Assembly (NCBI GenBank): GCA_003963115.1
Contig: RXJQ01000026.1
Coordinates: forward strand, 62,001 to 126,000
Direction of reading: 5' to 3'
Length of the DNA stretch: 64,000 bases
Source: Burkholderiales bacterium
GTDB taxonomy: Bacteria > Pseudomonadota > Gammaproteobacteria > Burkholderiales > Burkholderiaceae_C
The stretch's first letter is position 1; the number at the start of each line of letters is the position of its first letter. The notes under the pieces were generated by a model, which saw only the letters and a program-made list of their open reading frames with translations, searched no databases and was not told the origin of the DNA. The position numbers and the translations under genes were made by a program. This document shows positions 45,955 to 54,865 of this stretch, one piece after another.

Positions 45955-47154
45955 TCAGGACGCCATATTGTCCTTGACGGCTGGGCGCGGTGGAACAGGT
46001 GGGCGCTGCGTGGGCTGCCAGCGCTGGCTGCGGTTGCGGCCGCTGGTCTTGGCTTGGTAGAGCGCTTCGTCGGCATGCCGGATGAACTCATCCGCATCTG
46101 CTGTGTGCTCGGGCACCACGCAGGCGTAGCCCAGGCTGCAGGTCACCTTGATGTCACCCGATGGCAGCGTGACGGTCAGGCGCTCCACCTCTGTGCGGAC
46201 GCGCTCGGCCACGACATGTGCACCCTCGTCGGAGATATCGGGCAGCAAGGCGATGAACTCCTCGCCGCCATAACGGGCCAGCAGGTCACATGGCCGCAAG
46301 ATGGCCAGGCGCATGGCCCGGGCCGTCTGCTGCAACACCACATCGCCCGCCGGATGGCCGTGAGCATCGTTGATGCGCTTGAAGTGGTCGAGGTCGATGA
46401 TCATCACGGCCAGGTGGGTGCGCAGGCGGCAGGCGCGTCGCCATTCCAGCTCGTACTGACGGTCAAAGTGCAGGCGGTTGGCCACCTGCGTCAGGGTGTC
46501 GGTCAGGCTGGCGCGCTCCAGTGCCGAGAAGGCCTCCTGTGCACGCCAGTAGTCCTTGCTCACGGTGTTGGCGGCCTGCATCACGTAGATCACGTAGACG
46601 GCCATCAGGCAGGCCAGCAGGATGTTGTTGTCTGTCGCGTGGGTGGCCGTGGCGATGGCCACAGGCGAGATGACCGACAAGGGGAACCAGAGCTTGAGCG
46701 TGGGGTTGATGGCCATGGCCACCGTACCGCCCGAACTCAGCCCGACCCCCACCAGCAGCATGGATGCCCGGATGGGTTCGAGGTCGGGGCGGTAGATGCT
46801 GGAGGCCGTCAGCAGCCCCCAGGTCAGACCATTGGCCAGGACAGGGGTCACGGTCAGGCCATGGGCCAGTACGGGCCTGTAGGCCAGCAGGGCCTTGAGC
46901 TTGATGGCGACGGCGGCGCGGATGACGGCAATCAGCACCAACCAGGTCGTGGTGCCCCACACCAGAAGCGGGTGCGAGCGGTGCAAGCCCGTCACCAGCG
47001 TGATCACCAGCCACAAGGCGACGTACACGTACATCGCCGCCATGAGCCGCGAGGTGGTGTCGATCAGGGCCTGATGGCGGGATGCCTGCGCGCCGTCAAC
47101 CAGCAGCGCGTGCGGCTGGGCCTTGTCGGGCGGGTGATCCGGGGCAGGTGGCAT
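45955..47154 (-). CDS. Membrane diguanylate cyclase (GGDEF)
   Basis: This protein of about 399 residues has six membrane helices (residues about 40-200) followed by a GGDEF domain with active-site GGEEF. An intact inhibitory I-site RPCD is placed five residues before it. It should make c-di-GMP and be product-inhibited. Start uncertain: ATG 47154 chosen, ATG 47256 possible; neither has a clear ribosome site. Of the three GGDEF proteins in the window it is the one with the clearest cyclase signature. Confidence 0.88.
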   Translation of the reverse strand: MPPAPDHPPDKAQPHALLVDGAQASRHQALIDTTSRLMAAMYVYVALWLVITLVTGLHRSHPLLVWGTTTWLVLIAVIRAAVAIKLKALLAYRPVLAHGLTVTPVLANGLTWGLLTASSIYRPDLEPIRASMLLVGVGLSSGGTVAMAINPTLKLWFPLSVISPVAIATATHATDNNILLACLMAVYVIYVMQAANTVSKDYWRAQEAFSALERASLTDTLTQVANRLHFDRQYELEWRRACRLRTHLAVMIIDLDHFKRINDAHGHPAGDVVLQQTARAMRLAILRPCDLLARYGGEEFIALLPDISDEGAHVVAERVRTEVERLTVTLPSGDIKVTCSLGYACVVPEHTADADEFIRHADEALYQAKTSGRNRSQRWQPTQRPPVPPRPAVKDNMAS

Positions 47155-47309
47155 GTGCGGGGCAGGATCGTGTGAACAGACCCGGTGTGATGACAGCTTG
47201 ACTGACAGCTTACAAGGCAGGTGGGTGGTCAGACAGCGATTTTTCTCCCGTTCCATGGCGATTCGGACTGTGGTAGAGCGCCGGGGTGGGCCGGTGTTAG
47301 AGTCGACCG

Positions 47310-47445
47310 ATGCGCTCGATGACATCTCCTGCAATCTCTCATGCAATCAGATGGGTCAGGGGTCGGCTGGTCTGTGCGTTGTTGGGCCTGTTCGTGGGCT
47401 TGTGCGGCATGAACACAGTGCTGGCCGCATCGACGGCGGCGTGTC
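47310..47445 (+). pseudogene. Detached signal-peptide segment of the mechanosensitive channel gene
   Basis: From ATG 47310 this frame encodes a convincing signal peptide (hydrophobic LVCALLGLFVGLCG, cleavage near VLAAS). It ends in a nonsense cysteine/histidine-rich tail because the channel continues in the +1 frame. Removing one base near 47440 joins the two parts smoothly (AASTAA then VVGASAATSA). It is either a real frameshift or a sequence error. Confidence 0.6.
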
Positions 47446-49050
47446 GTGGTCGGTGCTTCTGCTGCCACGAGCGCCATGCCCATCTCCACCAATGCGGAGA
47501 GCCGTGCCCCCGTGGCGGACGGTGGTGAGGGTACTGCAGTGATGGTGTCCAACCGCCAGGTGCTGGTGTTCCGTGTGCCGTATCTGGGCATGTCGCCAGC
47601 CGAACGGGCGCGCCGCGCCATGCGCAACATCGAGCAGGCACTCGACATGGGCGGCCCGGGCCAGGTCACCGTGAAGAACACGCCTCAAGGCCTGTTGATC
47701 TTTGTCGATGGTCTGATGACCGTGATCCTGGCGGATGTCGACGTCGATCCCATGAGCGGAGAGACCCTGGACACGCTCACGACGCGAACCGTGCAAGCCC
47801 TGCAAAAGAGCATCCGCGAGAACCAGGAAAGCCGTGACACGCACCACCTGCTGCTGAACCTGGCCATGGTGGGCGCGGCCACGTTGCTGGCTGTCGTGCT
47901 CTATCAGGTTGCCAGCTTTGTGCGTGCGCGCTCGATGGCGGCGCTGCTGCGCTTCATCGACGACAAGGCCGGCTCGCTCGGTGCCGGTGCATCCGAGATC
48001 CTGCGAAGGGACAGGCTCATTGCCGTTGTGCGCAGTGTGGACCTCGTGGTGCGCTGGTTGCTGGGCCTGCTGCTGGCCTACGCCTGGCTGAGTTTCTCGC
48101 TGCTGCGCTTTCCTTACACGCGGCCTTGGGGCGAGGGGCTGCACCACTACCTGGTCTCGGTGGCCGTGCGCTTGTTCGAGGGCATCGTGGGGGCGGTGCC
48201 CGATCTGATCATCGCCGTGTTGATCCTCCTGTTGGCTCGTGGTGCGGCCGGCGTCGTGTCTTCGTTTTTCACGCGCATCGAACAAGGGCACCTGGGCGTG
48301 CACTGGATGTCGGCCGATTCAGCCGGACCCACCAGGCGCATTGCCACCTGGGGGATCTGGTTGTTCGCACTGGCCATGGCCTACCCCTATCTGCCGGGTG
48401 CACAGACCGAGGCCTTCAAGGGCATGTCGGTGCTGGTTGGCTTGATGATGTCGCTGGGTGCTTCCAGCCTGGTGGGGCAGGTGGCCGGCGGGTTGATCCT
48501 CACGTATTCGAGCATGCTGCGCAAGGGCGAGTACGTGCGCATTGGCGATCATGAGGGCACGGTGGTCAGCATCGGGGCCTTCAACACCCGGATCCGAACG
48601 GGTCTGGGCGAAGAGATCACGCTGCCCAATTCGCTGATTGTGGGCAGTGCCACCAAGAACTACTCGCGTGCTGTCAAGGGGCTGGGTTATGTGGTCGATA
48701 CGGTCGTGACCATCGGCTACGACACGCCCTGGCGCCAGGTGCACGCCATGCTGATCGAGGCGGCCAAGCGTACACCGGGTGTGCTGCTGGACCCAGCGCC
48801 CACGGTGTTCCAGACCTCGCTGTCTGACTTCTACCCCGAGTACCGGCTGGTGTGCCAGGCCATTCCCGCCGAGCCCAGGCCGCGCGCCGAGGTGCTGGCC
48901 AATCTGCACGCCCACATCCAAGACGTCTTCAACGAGAACGGCGTGCAGATCATGTCGCCGCACTACATGCAGGACCCCGATTCAGCCAAGGTGGTGCCGC
49001 CTTCGAGGTGGTTCACGCCTCCTGCACAAGCGCCGCGTGAGCCCGGCTGA
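47446..49050 (+). CDS. MscS-family mechanosensitive channel (N-terminus out of frame)
   Basis: This 534-residue frame from GTG 47446 has a soluble N-terminal region and then membrane helices near 127-150, 195-215, 240-265, 285-305 and 312-345. The last is the Gly/Ala-rich pore helix (LGASSLVGQVAGG). An MscS beta domain follows (RKGEYVRIGDHEGTVV, LPNSLIVG). The channel would release solutes on osmotic downshock. The N-terminal 100 residues look periplasmic and need a signal peptide, which is present just upstream but in another frame (47310-47445). The gene may be frameshifted. Confidence 0.82.
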   Translation: MVGASAATSAMPISTNAESRAPVADGGEGTAVMVSNRQVLVFRVPYLGMSPAERARRAMRNIEQALDMGGPGQVTVKNTPQGLLIFVDGLMTVILADVDVDPMSGETLDTLTTRTVQALQKSIRENQESRDTHHLLLNLAMVGAATLLAVVLYQVASFVRARSMAALLRFIDDKAGSLGAGASEILRRDRLIAVVRSVDLVVRWLLGLLLAYAWLSFSLLRFPYTRPWGEGLHHYLVSVAVRLFEGIVGAVPDLIIAVLILLLARGAAGVVSSFFTRIEQGHLGVHWMSADSAGPTRRIATWGIWLFALAMAYPYLPGAQTEAFKGMSVLVGLMMSLGASSLVGQVAGGLILTYSSMLRKGEYVRIGDHEGTVVSIGAFNTRIRTGLGEEITLPNSLIVGSATKNYSRAVKGLGYVVDTVVTIGYDTPWRQVHAMLIEAAKRTPGVLLDPAPTVFQTSLSDFYPEYRLVCQAIPAEPRPRAEVLANLHAHIQDVFNENGVQIMSPHYMQDPDSAKVVPPSRWFTPPAQAPREPG

Positions 49051-49306
49051 TCAAGCGCGCTTCGTGAGGTCATCACAGATGGCTCGAACCTCCAGCGCGA
49101 TCTCGCGCAGCATGCCGGTGCGCGAGATGTAGAAGCCGCAAAAGTGGAGGTTCTGGTTCGCGATGGCTTTGCCGCTGGCGCGCGGTGTGCCATGCGCATC
49201 CAGCACATCTTCGGAAGTGTGTGTTGGGATAGATCTTCACCTGGTCTTGCTAGATGAGCCGCACGGCACCATTGATCAGCACCTCGGTCTCGCGCTCTTG
49301 GTTCAT
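49051..49306 (-). pseudogene. Remnant of a flavin-dependent oxidoreductase
   Basis: Reading the minus strand from ATG 49306 gives a fragment MNQERETEVLINGAVRLI ended by TAG. In another frame the last 52 or so codons read ...DVLDAHGTPRASGKAI, NQNLHFCGFYISRTGMLREI and then stop. That ending is characteristic of the C-terminus of FAD-dependent monooxygenase-like oxidoreductases. The rest of the gene is missing, so this is a deletion remnant with a stop and a frameshift. It lies tail-on after the channel gene. Confidence 0.6.
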
Positions 49307-49477
49307 GTCCGCACTTTCTGAAACGTTGATGTGAAAAATAACAACGTTTTTGATCGTGTGGGCTTGAGCGGCCTTTGTTTATTTAAGAAAGCACCTAATG
49401 CGCTTTGTCTGCCTGGGGAAGTGTCTGGCATGTGTAAGCCGCCTGACACTTGCTGGCCCCCTGTTCGAGGGTTGGGT

Positions 49478-49497
49478 AATAACCCGTTCGGGTTATT
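49478..49497. promoter_or_regulatory. Hairpin in the leader of the pectinacetylesterase-like gene
   Basis: A perfect 8-bp stem, AATAACCC-GTTC-GGGTTATT, lies 69 bp before the start codon at 49566. It could be a terminator stem of older transcription or an RNA leader element. Surrounding DNA (49310-49565) is AT-richer than average and holds no gene I can support. Confidence 0.4.
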
Positions 49498-49565
49498 CCT
49501 TGTTGGCCGTCTGAGGGGTGCTGCGCAGACTGGCGTCGCATTCACAACAAGCCCGAGGTCTAGAG

Positions 49566-50831
49566 ATGAGAGCAAGCAGAGTTTCGCGTCTGGCCGCACA
49601 GGCCATTGCCGGCACGCTGATCAGCGGCCTGGCCCATGCCGGCTACTTTCAATGGGACACCATCACGGCGCCTGCCGGTGGGGCGGCCACTTGCGGCAAC
49701 GGCACACCCTATCGCTTCTTCGTCAACCGCACGCCCTTCACGAGCAAGACCGTCATCATGTTCGAAGGCGGCGGTGCCTGCTGGGACGGCGTGAGCTGCA
49801 AGGGCGGCAGCATGCTGGCCGCCGTGAACCCCGATGGCGTGCCCTCCAACTACATGTCGGACTTCAACCGCCAGGCGCACCTGGGCCTGGTCACGCCTTT
49901 CACCGCGCGCATCGACCCGCTGCAGGCCGTGAAGACGCAGTCGTGGAACATCGTCTACGTGCCTTACTGCACGGGTGATGTGCAGACCGGCAACCGCACC
50001 GTGGTCTACAACCCCGAGGACCCCGCCAAGGCCTATGCCTTCGAGCACAAGGGCCTGCCCAATATGAAGTACGTGGCCAACTGGATGGCCGTCAACATGG
50101 GCTCGCCTGCGCAACTGCTGGTCACGGGCTTCTCGGCGGGCGGTGTGGCGTCGTCGGCGCACTACGCGACGTTCCGCGAGGCGCTCAGGCCCAAGAAGTC
50201 GGCCCTGCTGTCTGATGCCGGGCCTTTGATGGTCGCACCCAGGGATGGTGATCCGGCCAATTACCCCTCCGTGTTGCTGCACAACAAGATCCGTGAGGCC
50301 TGGGGGCTTGACGGTCCCAAGGGCATGGTCACCGAGATCGTGGCCAAGTACCCCGGCGTGGGCGACCCCAACAACCTGGGCACCTTGCAAGGCAACCTGG
50401 GCAAGCTCTTCCCGCAGGACCGCCTGGGCTACACCCTGTTCCAGGAAGACGGCATCTTCTCCGCCTTCTCGTACCAGAAGTTCTTCCCCGAGATCGCCAA
50501 TGCGCCCACCGATGCCGAGCGCCTGAAGCTGCTCAACCAGAAGTGGCGTCAGGACCTCAAGCCCTGGCTGGCGGCCTTGAGCACCTACCCGAACGTGGGG
50601 TACTACATCCCCAACTGGCGCAAGTTCAATCAGGCGCACTGTGCCACCGTCCTGACCTTCGGTGGCTCCAGCATCGTCGAGCGTGGCTATGAGTCCGTGG
50701 GCGTGTTCCTGGACAACCTGCTCGATGGCAGTGGGCCGGTGCTGCGTGCGGAAGAACTGCATCCGCCTGCCAAGCGGGTTTACCTCAGTGACATCATTGC
50801 GGATAGCCTTGCCGACCTGATTCCGCTTTAA
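49566..50831 (+). CDS. Secreted pectinacetylesterase-family hydrolase
   Basis: This 421-residue secreted serine hydrolase has a signal peptide ending at GLAHAGY, an oxyanion-hole region FEGGGACWDG and a nucleophile elbow GFSAGGVASS near 198, as in the pectinacetylesterase/Notum family. Multiple cysteines suggest disulfides. The true substrate in bacteria is uncertain: acetylated polysaccharide or another ester. The next gene encodes a membrane-anchored helical protein that may help fold it. ATG 49566 starts the signal peptide. Confidence 0.85.
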   Translation: MRASRVSRLAAQAIAGTLISGLAHAGYFQWDTITAPAGGAATCGNGTPYRFFVNRTPFTSKTVIMFEGGGACWDGVSCKGGSMLAAVNPDGVPSNYMSDFNRQAHLGLVTPFTARIDPLQAVKTQSWNIVYVPYCTGDVQTGNRTVVYNPEDPAKAYAFEHKGLPNMKYVANWMAVNMGSPAQLLVTGFSAGGVASSAHYATFREALRPKKSALLSDAGPLMVAPRDGDPANYPSVLLHNKIREAWGLDGPKGMVTEIVAKYPGVGDPNNLGTLQGNLGKLFPQDRLGYTLFQEDGIFSAFSYQKFFPEIANAPTDAERLKLLNQKWRQDLKPWLAALSTYPNVGYYIPNWRKFNQAHCATVLTFGGSSIVERGYESVGVFLDNLLDGSGPVLRAEELHPPAKRVYLSDIIADSLADLIPL

Positions 50832-50858
50832 TCTCTTTTTCCTGACCGCAAGCTGTTC

Positions 50859-51614
50859 ATGTCCACCACCACACTGATCAACAAGTCCTCATCGAAACGC
50901 TGGCTGTGGCTTCTGGTACCCGTCGCACTGGCAGTGGGTGCTTATCTGTGGTGGCAGCATGGACAGCAGGCGGTGGGCGAGCAGGGACAGCACGCCAAGG
51001 CCCTGGCGCCGGCACCCGGGGGCATGTGGCCCACGGCTGGCCCTGGCTCTGGCGAGGGGGGGCGCTACATCCCGAATGGCCCGGTGGGCGATGCCAAGCC
51101 CGCCGACTTTGCACAGGAAGACTGGGACGCGCTGAACAAGGCCCTGGAGCACGACCCCAACAAGGTGCAGGAGCGCAACCGCCTGGTGTCCTACCTGCGC
51201 TTTCAGCGGGCCGTGAGCAAATGGAGCGAGATGAAGGACGGCCCCAACGTCGCTGGGCGCCAAGGCCTGGCGCGCGAGCTGCTGGGGCAACTGCCCAGCC
51301 ACGTGGCCAATGGCGAGGTCAACGCGGGTGAAGCCACGCTGCTGTTGACGGCGGTGGCCAATGACCTGGAGTCGGACCCGTCCAAGCGGCAGGCCTGGAT
51401 CGAGGCGCAACGCACCCAGCTGCTGAGCACCCAAAGCCCCGAGCAGACCAAGGCCCTGCAGGAAGAAAAGCAGCGGAACGAGATCTTCGCTGCCCAGCAA
51501 GCCGAGATCGTGGCGCGCTACCAGAAGCTGCCGCCAGCCAGCCAGGACCCGGCGGCGCTGGAGGTCCAGTTGCAGGCCTTGCGTGAGAAGGTCTACGGCG
51601 GCTCAGGCCACTAA
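50859..51614 (+). CDS. Membrane-anchored periplasmic helical protein (possible secretion/folding partner)
   Basis: This 251-residue protein has an N-terminal membrane helix (residues 14-31), a Gly/Pro-rich linker to about 75, then a charged helical region. Architecture and placement 27 bp behind a secreted hydrolase gene recall lipase-specific foldases (Lif), but I see no diagnostic motif. Function is therefore unknown; a chaperone for the upstream esterase is an inference. Confidence 0.6.
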   Translation: MSTTTLINKSSSKRWLWLLVPVALAVGAYLWWQHGQQAVGEQGQHAKALAPAPGGMWPTAGPGSGEGGRYIPNGPVGDAKPADFAQEDWDALNKALEHDPNKVQERNRLVSYLRFQRAVSKWSEMKDGPNVAGRQGLARELLGQLPSHVANGEVNAGEATLLLTAVANDLESDPSKRQAWIEAQRTQLLSTQSPEQTKALQEEKQRNEIFAAQQAEIVARYQKLPPASQDPAALEVQLQALREKVYGGSGH

Positions 51615-51742
51615 GGGCGCATTCCATACCTGGCCCTGGCCCACACCTACCCCGTTTGCGGGGCTGGCAATCCCTGAAAAGCGGGCCGCCATGCCGGTGA
51701 GATCATGCACCTTTCCTTCCCCGCTGATCTCGCCCACTCGTC

Positions 51743-52279
51743 ATGATGAATGCCTTCAAAGCCCTGTCTGCCTCGGTCGCCGTTTTGCTGACGACCTGGG
51801 GTTGTGCCCATGCAGCCGATGAGGCTTCGCCCTTCACGCCGCCTACCAACATGGTCCAGAAATGGGCGTCGCTGGCGGATCAGAACGTGGTGGGGCGCGT
51901 CAGAAAGATCGAGCCCTGGAAAAAGTACGAGCGCTTCGCACCTTGCGATGCCGATCCCAAGGTCTGCCAGTTGATCGAGCAGCATCTGCTCGTGCTGACC
52001 CTGGATGTGGCCAAGTCGCCGGATGGCGATGTGATGTGGCTGGTGTCGATCCCCGATGACCAGCGGCCCAAGGTGGGCTACTACGTGCAGTTCACGCTGC
52101 CGACCACGGCCAAGGAGCTGGGGGCGGGCGTGTATGGCAAAGACACGAAGTTGATCGTCCCGAAGTGCAAGTGGGGCAAGGTCGACCCAGACAAGCCGGT
52201 GGAAGGGGTGATCTGCGACAAGTGGAACTACCAGCAGATGCCCTATTTTGCAACGCCCGGGCCGGCAGTTGCACGCTAA
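51743..52279 (+). CDS. Secreted protein of unknown function
   Basis: This 178-residue protein has a signal peptide (cleavage near AHAADE) and a mature part with four cysteines (CDADPKVC, CKW and ICDKW), suggesting two disulfides. A segment LLVLTLDVAKSPDG is beta-rich. I do not recognise a family. The gene is monocistronic in appearance, with ATG ATG at the start. Confidence 0.65.
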   Translation: MMNAFKALSASVAVLLTTWGCAHAADEASPFTPPTNMVQKWASLADQNVVGRVRKIEPWKKYERFAPCDADPKVCQLIEQHLLVLTLDVAKSPDGDVMWLVSIPDDQRPKVGYYVQFTLPTTAKELGAGVYGKDTKLIVPKCKWGKVDPDKPVEGVICDKWNYQQMPYFATPGPAVAR

Positions 52280-52353
52280 GCGATAGTTGATGTTCGTGCA
52301 GTCCGGTTGGCGCTAAGCTATGGCGGTTTTCTCGTCAAAGGGGGCGCCATAAC

Positions 52354-52797
52354 ATGTTCGTCAAACGCTATGTCACGTGGGTGCTGCTGGCCCTGGGCTT
52401 GGTTCTGGGCTGGAAGTACTTTGGAGAATTGAGGCAATGGCTCAATCCCCAGGCCTCGCCGCCGCCCGTCATCAAGTTTGACAACGACACCCCACCGGCA
52501 GCGGGTAACACGCAGGCTGAGTCAGATACGCCTGTTCAACAGGTGTCGCCCAAGGCCACTTCGGGCATCCACAAATGCAAGGTCAATGGCAGCGTGATCT
52601 ACACCGATGCACCTTGCGAGAACCCCGGACATGAGCAGGCCATGAGCGGTGGATCGGTCACGGTCGTCAAAGGCCAGCGCGCCAGCACCTCGGCCAGCTC
52701 GGGTGCCAGCCTGCCCAATGCGCGGGACTTGCTCGGCCGCCAGGATCCCAATGATCATTCGATTTTGGACAAGCACATCGACAATCAGACGCGGTGA
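52354..52797 (+). CDS. DUF4124-domain membrane-anchored protein
   Basis: This 147-residue protein has an N-terminal membrane anchor (residues 7-22), a Pro-rich linker and a short DUF4124 motif (HKCKVNGSVIYTDAPCEN, two cysteines). A low-complexity Ser-rich tail follows. DUF4124 proteins are common in beta- and gammaproteobacteria; function unknown. Confidence 0.75.
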   Translation: MFVKRYVTWVLLALGLVLGWKYFGELRQWLNPQASPPPVIKFDNDTPPAAGNTQAESDTPVQQVSPKATSGIHKCKVNGSVIYTDAPCENPGHEQAMSGGSVTVVKGQRASTSASSGASLPNARDLLGRQDPNDHSILDKHIDNQTR

Positions 52798-52821
52798 CGC
52801 GTCTCGCATGAGGAGAGCCGC

Positions 52822-53403
52822 ATGAGCGCACGCGCCACGTTCACCCGCATGGAAGACAGCACCCAGGCCGACTGGGCTCTCATCATGCCCGAGGCCATGA
52901 AAATGGCGCGCGCCTTGCCCGACCGGGTGATGGCCCACCTCAAACTGCTGGATGGCGACTTCGGCGGCTTCCCCATCGACCGCCTGCACCACTGCCTGCA
53001 ATCGGCCACGCTGGCGCACCGCGACGGGCGCGACGAGCAGTACGTAGTTTGCGCCCTGCTGCACGACATCGGCGATACGCTGGGCACCTACAACCACCCG
53101 GATATCGCTGCCGCCATTCTCAAGCCCTTCGTGAGCGAGGCGAACATGTGGATGGTGCAGCACCACGGCATTTTCCAGGGCTACAACTTCTTCCACCATA
53201 TCGGGCTGGACCGCAACATGCGTGACCAGTTCAAGGGCCACCCCCATGCCGAGCAGACGGCCGGGTTCGTCGAGAAGTACGACAACCCGGCGTTCGATCC
53301 CCTGGCCGAAACCCTGCCGCTGAGCTTTTTCGAGCCCATGGTGCGCCGCGTGATGGCCGCGCCCAAGCAATCTGTCTACAAGGCGGCACTGAAAGACGCC
53401 TGA
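52822..53403 (+). CDS. HD-domain protein (possible PhnZ-like di-iron oxygenase)
   Basis: This 193-residue protein has an HD fold: H in RLHHCLQSA, HD in LLHDIGDTLG and further histidines in VQHHGIFQGYNFFHH. The arrangement resembles HD-domain mixed-valence di-iron enzymes of the PhnZ/MIOX type more than nucleotide phosphohydrolases, but this is judged by eye. AGGAG lies just upstream of the ATG. The substrate is unknown and no phosphonate genes are nearby. Confidence 0.75.
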   Translation: MSARATFTRMEDSTQADWALIMPEAMKMARALPDRVMAHLKLLDGDFGGFPIDRLHHCLQSATLAHRDGRDEQYVVCALLHDIGDTLGTYNHPDIAAAILKPFVSEANMWMVQHHGIFQGYNFFHHIGLDRNMRDQFKGHPHAEQTAGFVEKYDNPAFDPLAETLPLSFFEPMVRRVMAAPKQSVYKAALKDA

Positions 53404-53482
53404 GCCGCTGCGCATGGGCGCAAGGAGCCCCGCGCACGAATGTTGCATTGAGCGGGAGATGCCTTGAAAGCAGGTGTCACCC

Positions 53483-54856
53483 ATGCCAGAGCAGCCCACA
53501 TCCATTGTCATTGTCGGAGCCGGTTTTGCCGGAACCACGCTGGTGCGCACCCTGGAAAGGCGTTTGCCCAAGGGGGCGACGCTGACCTTGATCTCCGACG
53601 AGAGCTACACCACCTTCAACCCCATGCTGCCCGAGGCCGTGGGCGCGTCGGTGTTCCCGGAGCAGGTGGTGGTGCCTGTGCGGGAGATGCTCAATCAGGA
53701 TCTGGGCAGCCGCTTCATCATGGGCTCGGTCACGGGCGTGGACACGGCTGCCAAGCAGCTGCAATGTCGTACCCTGGCCGGCGAGCTGAGCCTGCCTTAC
53801 GACCACCTGGTGCTGGCCTTCGGCAACCGTGCCTGGCTGGACCTGCTACCCGGCATGGCCGAGCACGCCTTGCCGCTCAAGACCGTTGGTGACGCCATGC
53901 ACATCCGCAACATGGTGCTGCGCCGCCTGGCCCGCATCGAGCTGGAGACCGACCCGGTCTGGCGACGCGAACTGGGCCACTTCATCGTGATCGGCGGCGG
54001 CTTCTCGGGCGTCGAAGTGGCCGGCGAGCTGGTGGATTGCCTGCGCAACATCCTGCGCTATTACCCGCGTGTGCAGGCCGAAGAGCTGCACGTCACGGTG
54101 CTGCACGGTACCGAGCGACTGTTGCCCGAGCTGTCGCCCAGCCTGGGCGAGGCGGCCTTGCGCTCGCTGTTGGCGCGTGGTGTGTCGGTGCACCTGATGA
54201 CACGGGCTTCGGCCATCGAGGAAGGCGGCGTCCGGCTCAAGCAGGGCGAGCTGTTGCGCGGCCAGACCATCATCTGCACCATCGGCAATGTCGCCAACCC
54301 CCTGGTCGAGAAGCTGGGGCTGCCGATGAGCAAGGGCCGCGTCGTGGTGGAGGCCGACCTGTCGGTGACGGGGCATGAGGGCGTGTGGGCCTTGGGCGAT
54401 TGCGCGGCCGTGCCCAATGCGCTGGACGGCCAGGTCTCGCCGCCCACGGCCCAGTTCGCCGTGCGTCAGGCCATGCACCTGGCGGGCAATCTGCGCCGCT
54501 GTTTGTCGGGGCTGCCGACGCAGGCCTTCTCCTACCAATGCCGCGGCATGATGGCCTCGATCGGTCACCTCAAAGGTGTGGCCGAGGTCAGTGGCGTGCC
54601 GCTCACGGGTTGGCTGGCCTGGCTGGTCTGGCGCGGTTACTACCTTGCGCAGATGCCCTCGTTCGGACGCAAGCTGCGCATCTTCTTCGAGTGGACCTGG
54701 GGCATGTTCTCGCCACCCGACATCACGCACCTGCGCTTCACGCGCAGCGAGGAGTTGCGGGTGGATGAGCAGCGCCGCCAATCAAACGGTGAGATCGAAG
54801 GCCAGACAGTCGACGCTGAGAGCGGTCCTGTCGTGGCCCTGCGCTCGCGCAGTTGA
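53483..54856 (+). CDS. Type II NADH dehydrogenase-like FAD oxidoreductase
   Basis: This 457-residue NDH-2-type flavoprotein has an N-terminal FAD motif IVGAGFAGTT, a second nucleotide-binding motif VIGGGFSGVEVAGE near 165 and the ALGDCAAVP region near 303. A C-terminal amphipathic stretch (residues about 365-415) usually binds the membrane. It would oxidise NADH and reduce quinone without pumping protons. ATG 53483 has AGG 8 nt upstream; GTG 53474 is an alternative. Convergent with the glycerophosphodiesterase gene. Confidence 0.88.
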   Translation: MPEQPTSIVIVGAGFAGTTLVRTLERRLPKGATLTLISDESYTTFNPMLPEAVGASVFPEQVVVPVREMLNQDLGSRFIMGSVTGVDTAAKQLQCRTLAGELSLPYDHLVLAFGNRAWLDLLPGMAEHALPLKTVGDAMHIRNMVLRRLARIELETDPVWRRELGHFIVIGGGFSGVEVAGELVDCLRNILRYYPRVQAEELHVTVLHGTERLLPELSPSLGEAALRSLLARGVSVHLMTRASAIEEGGVRLKQGELLRGQTIICTIGNVANPLVEKLGLPMSKGRVVVEADLSVTGHEGVWALGDCAAVPNALDGQVSPPTAQFAVRQAMHLAGNLRRCLSGLPTQAFSYQCRGMMASIGHLKGVAEVSGVPLTGWLAWLVWRGYYLAQMPSFGRKLRIFFEWTWGMFSPPDITHLRFTRSEELRVDEQRRQSNGEIEGQTVDAESGPVVALRSRS

Positions 54857-54865
54857 AGTGCCCGA

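Noticed and set aside
45811..47175. Plus-strand open frame of 454 residues opposite the diguanylate cyclase
   Set aside because: Gly/His/Gln-rich shadow of the GGDEF gene.
49303..49599. Minus-strand open frame of 98 residues over the leader of the pectinacetylesterase-like gene
   Set aside because: No ribosome site or family likeness; it overlaps the leader hairpin and the signal-peptide start.
51650..51663. Short hairpin CCCCG-TTTG-CGGGG after the helper-protein gene
   Set aside because: Only five base pairs and no T-run, so not supported as a terminator.
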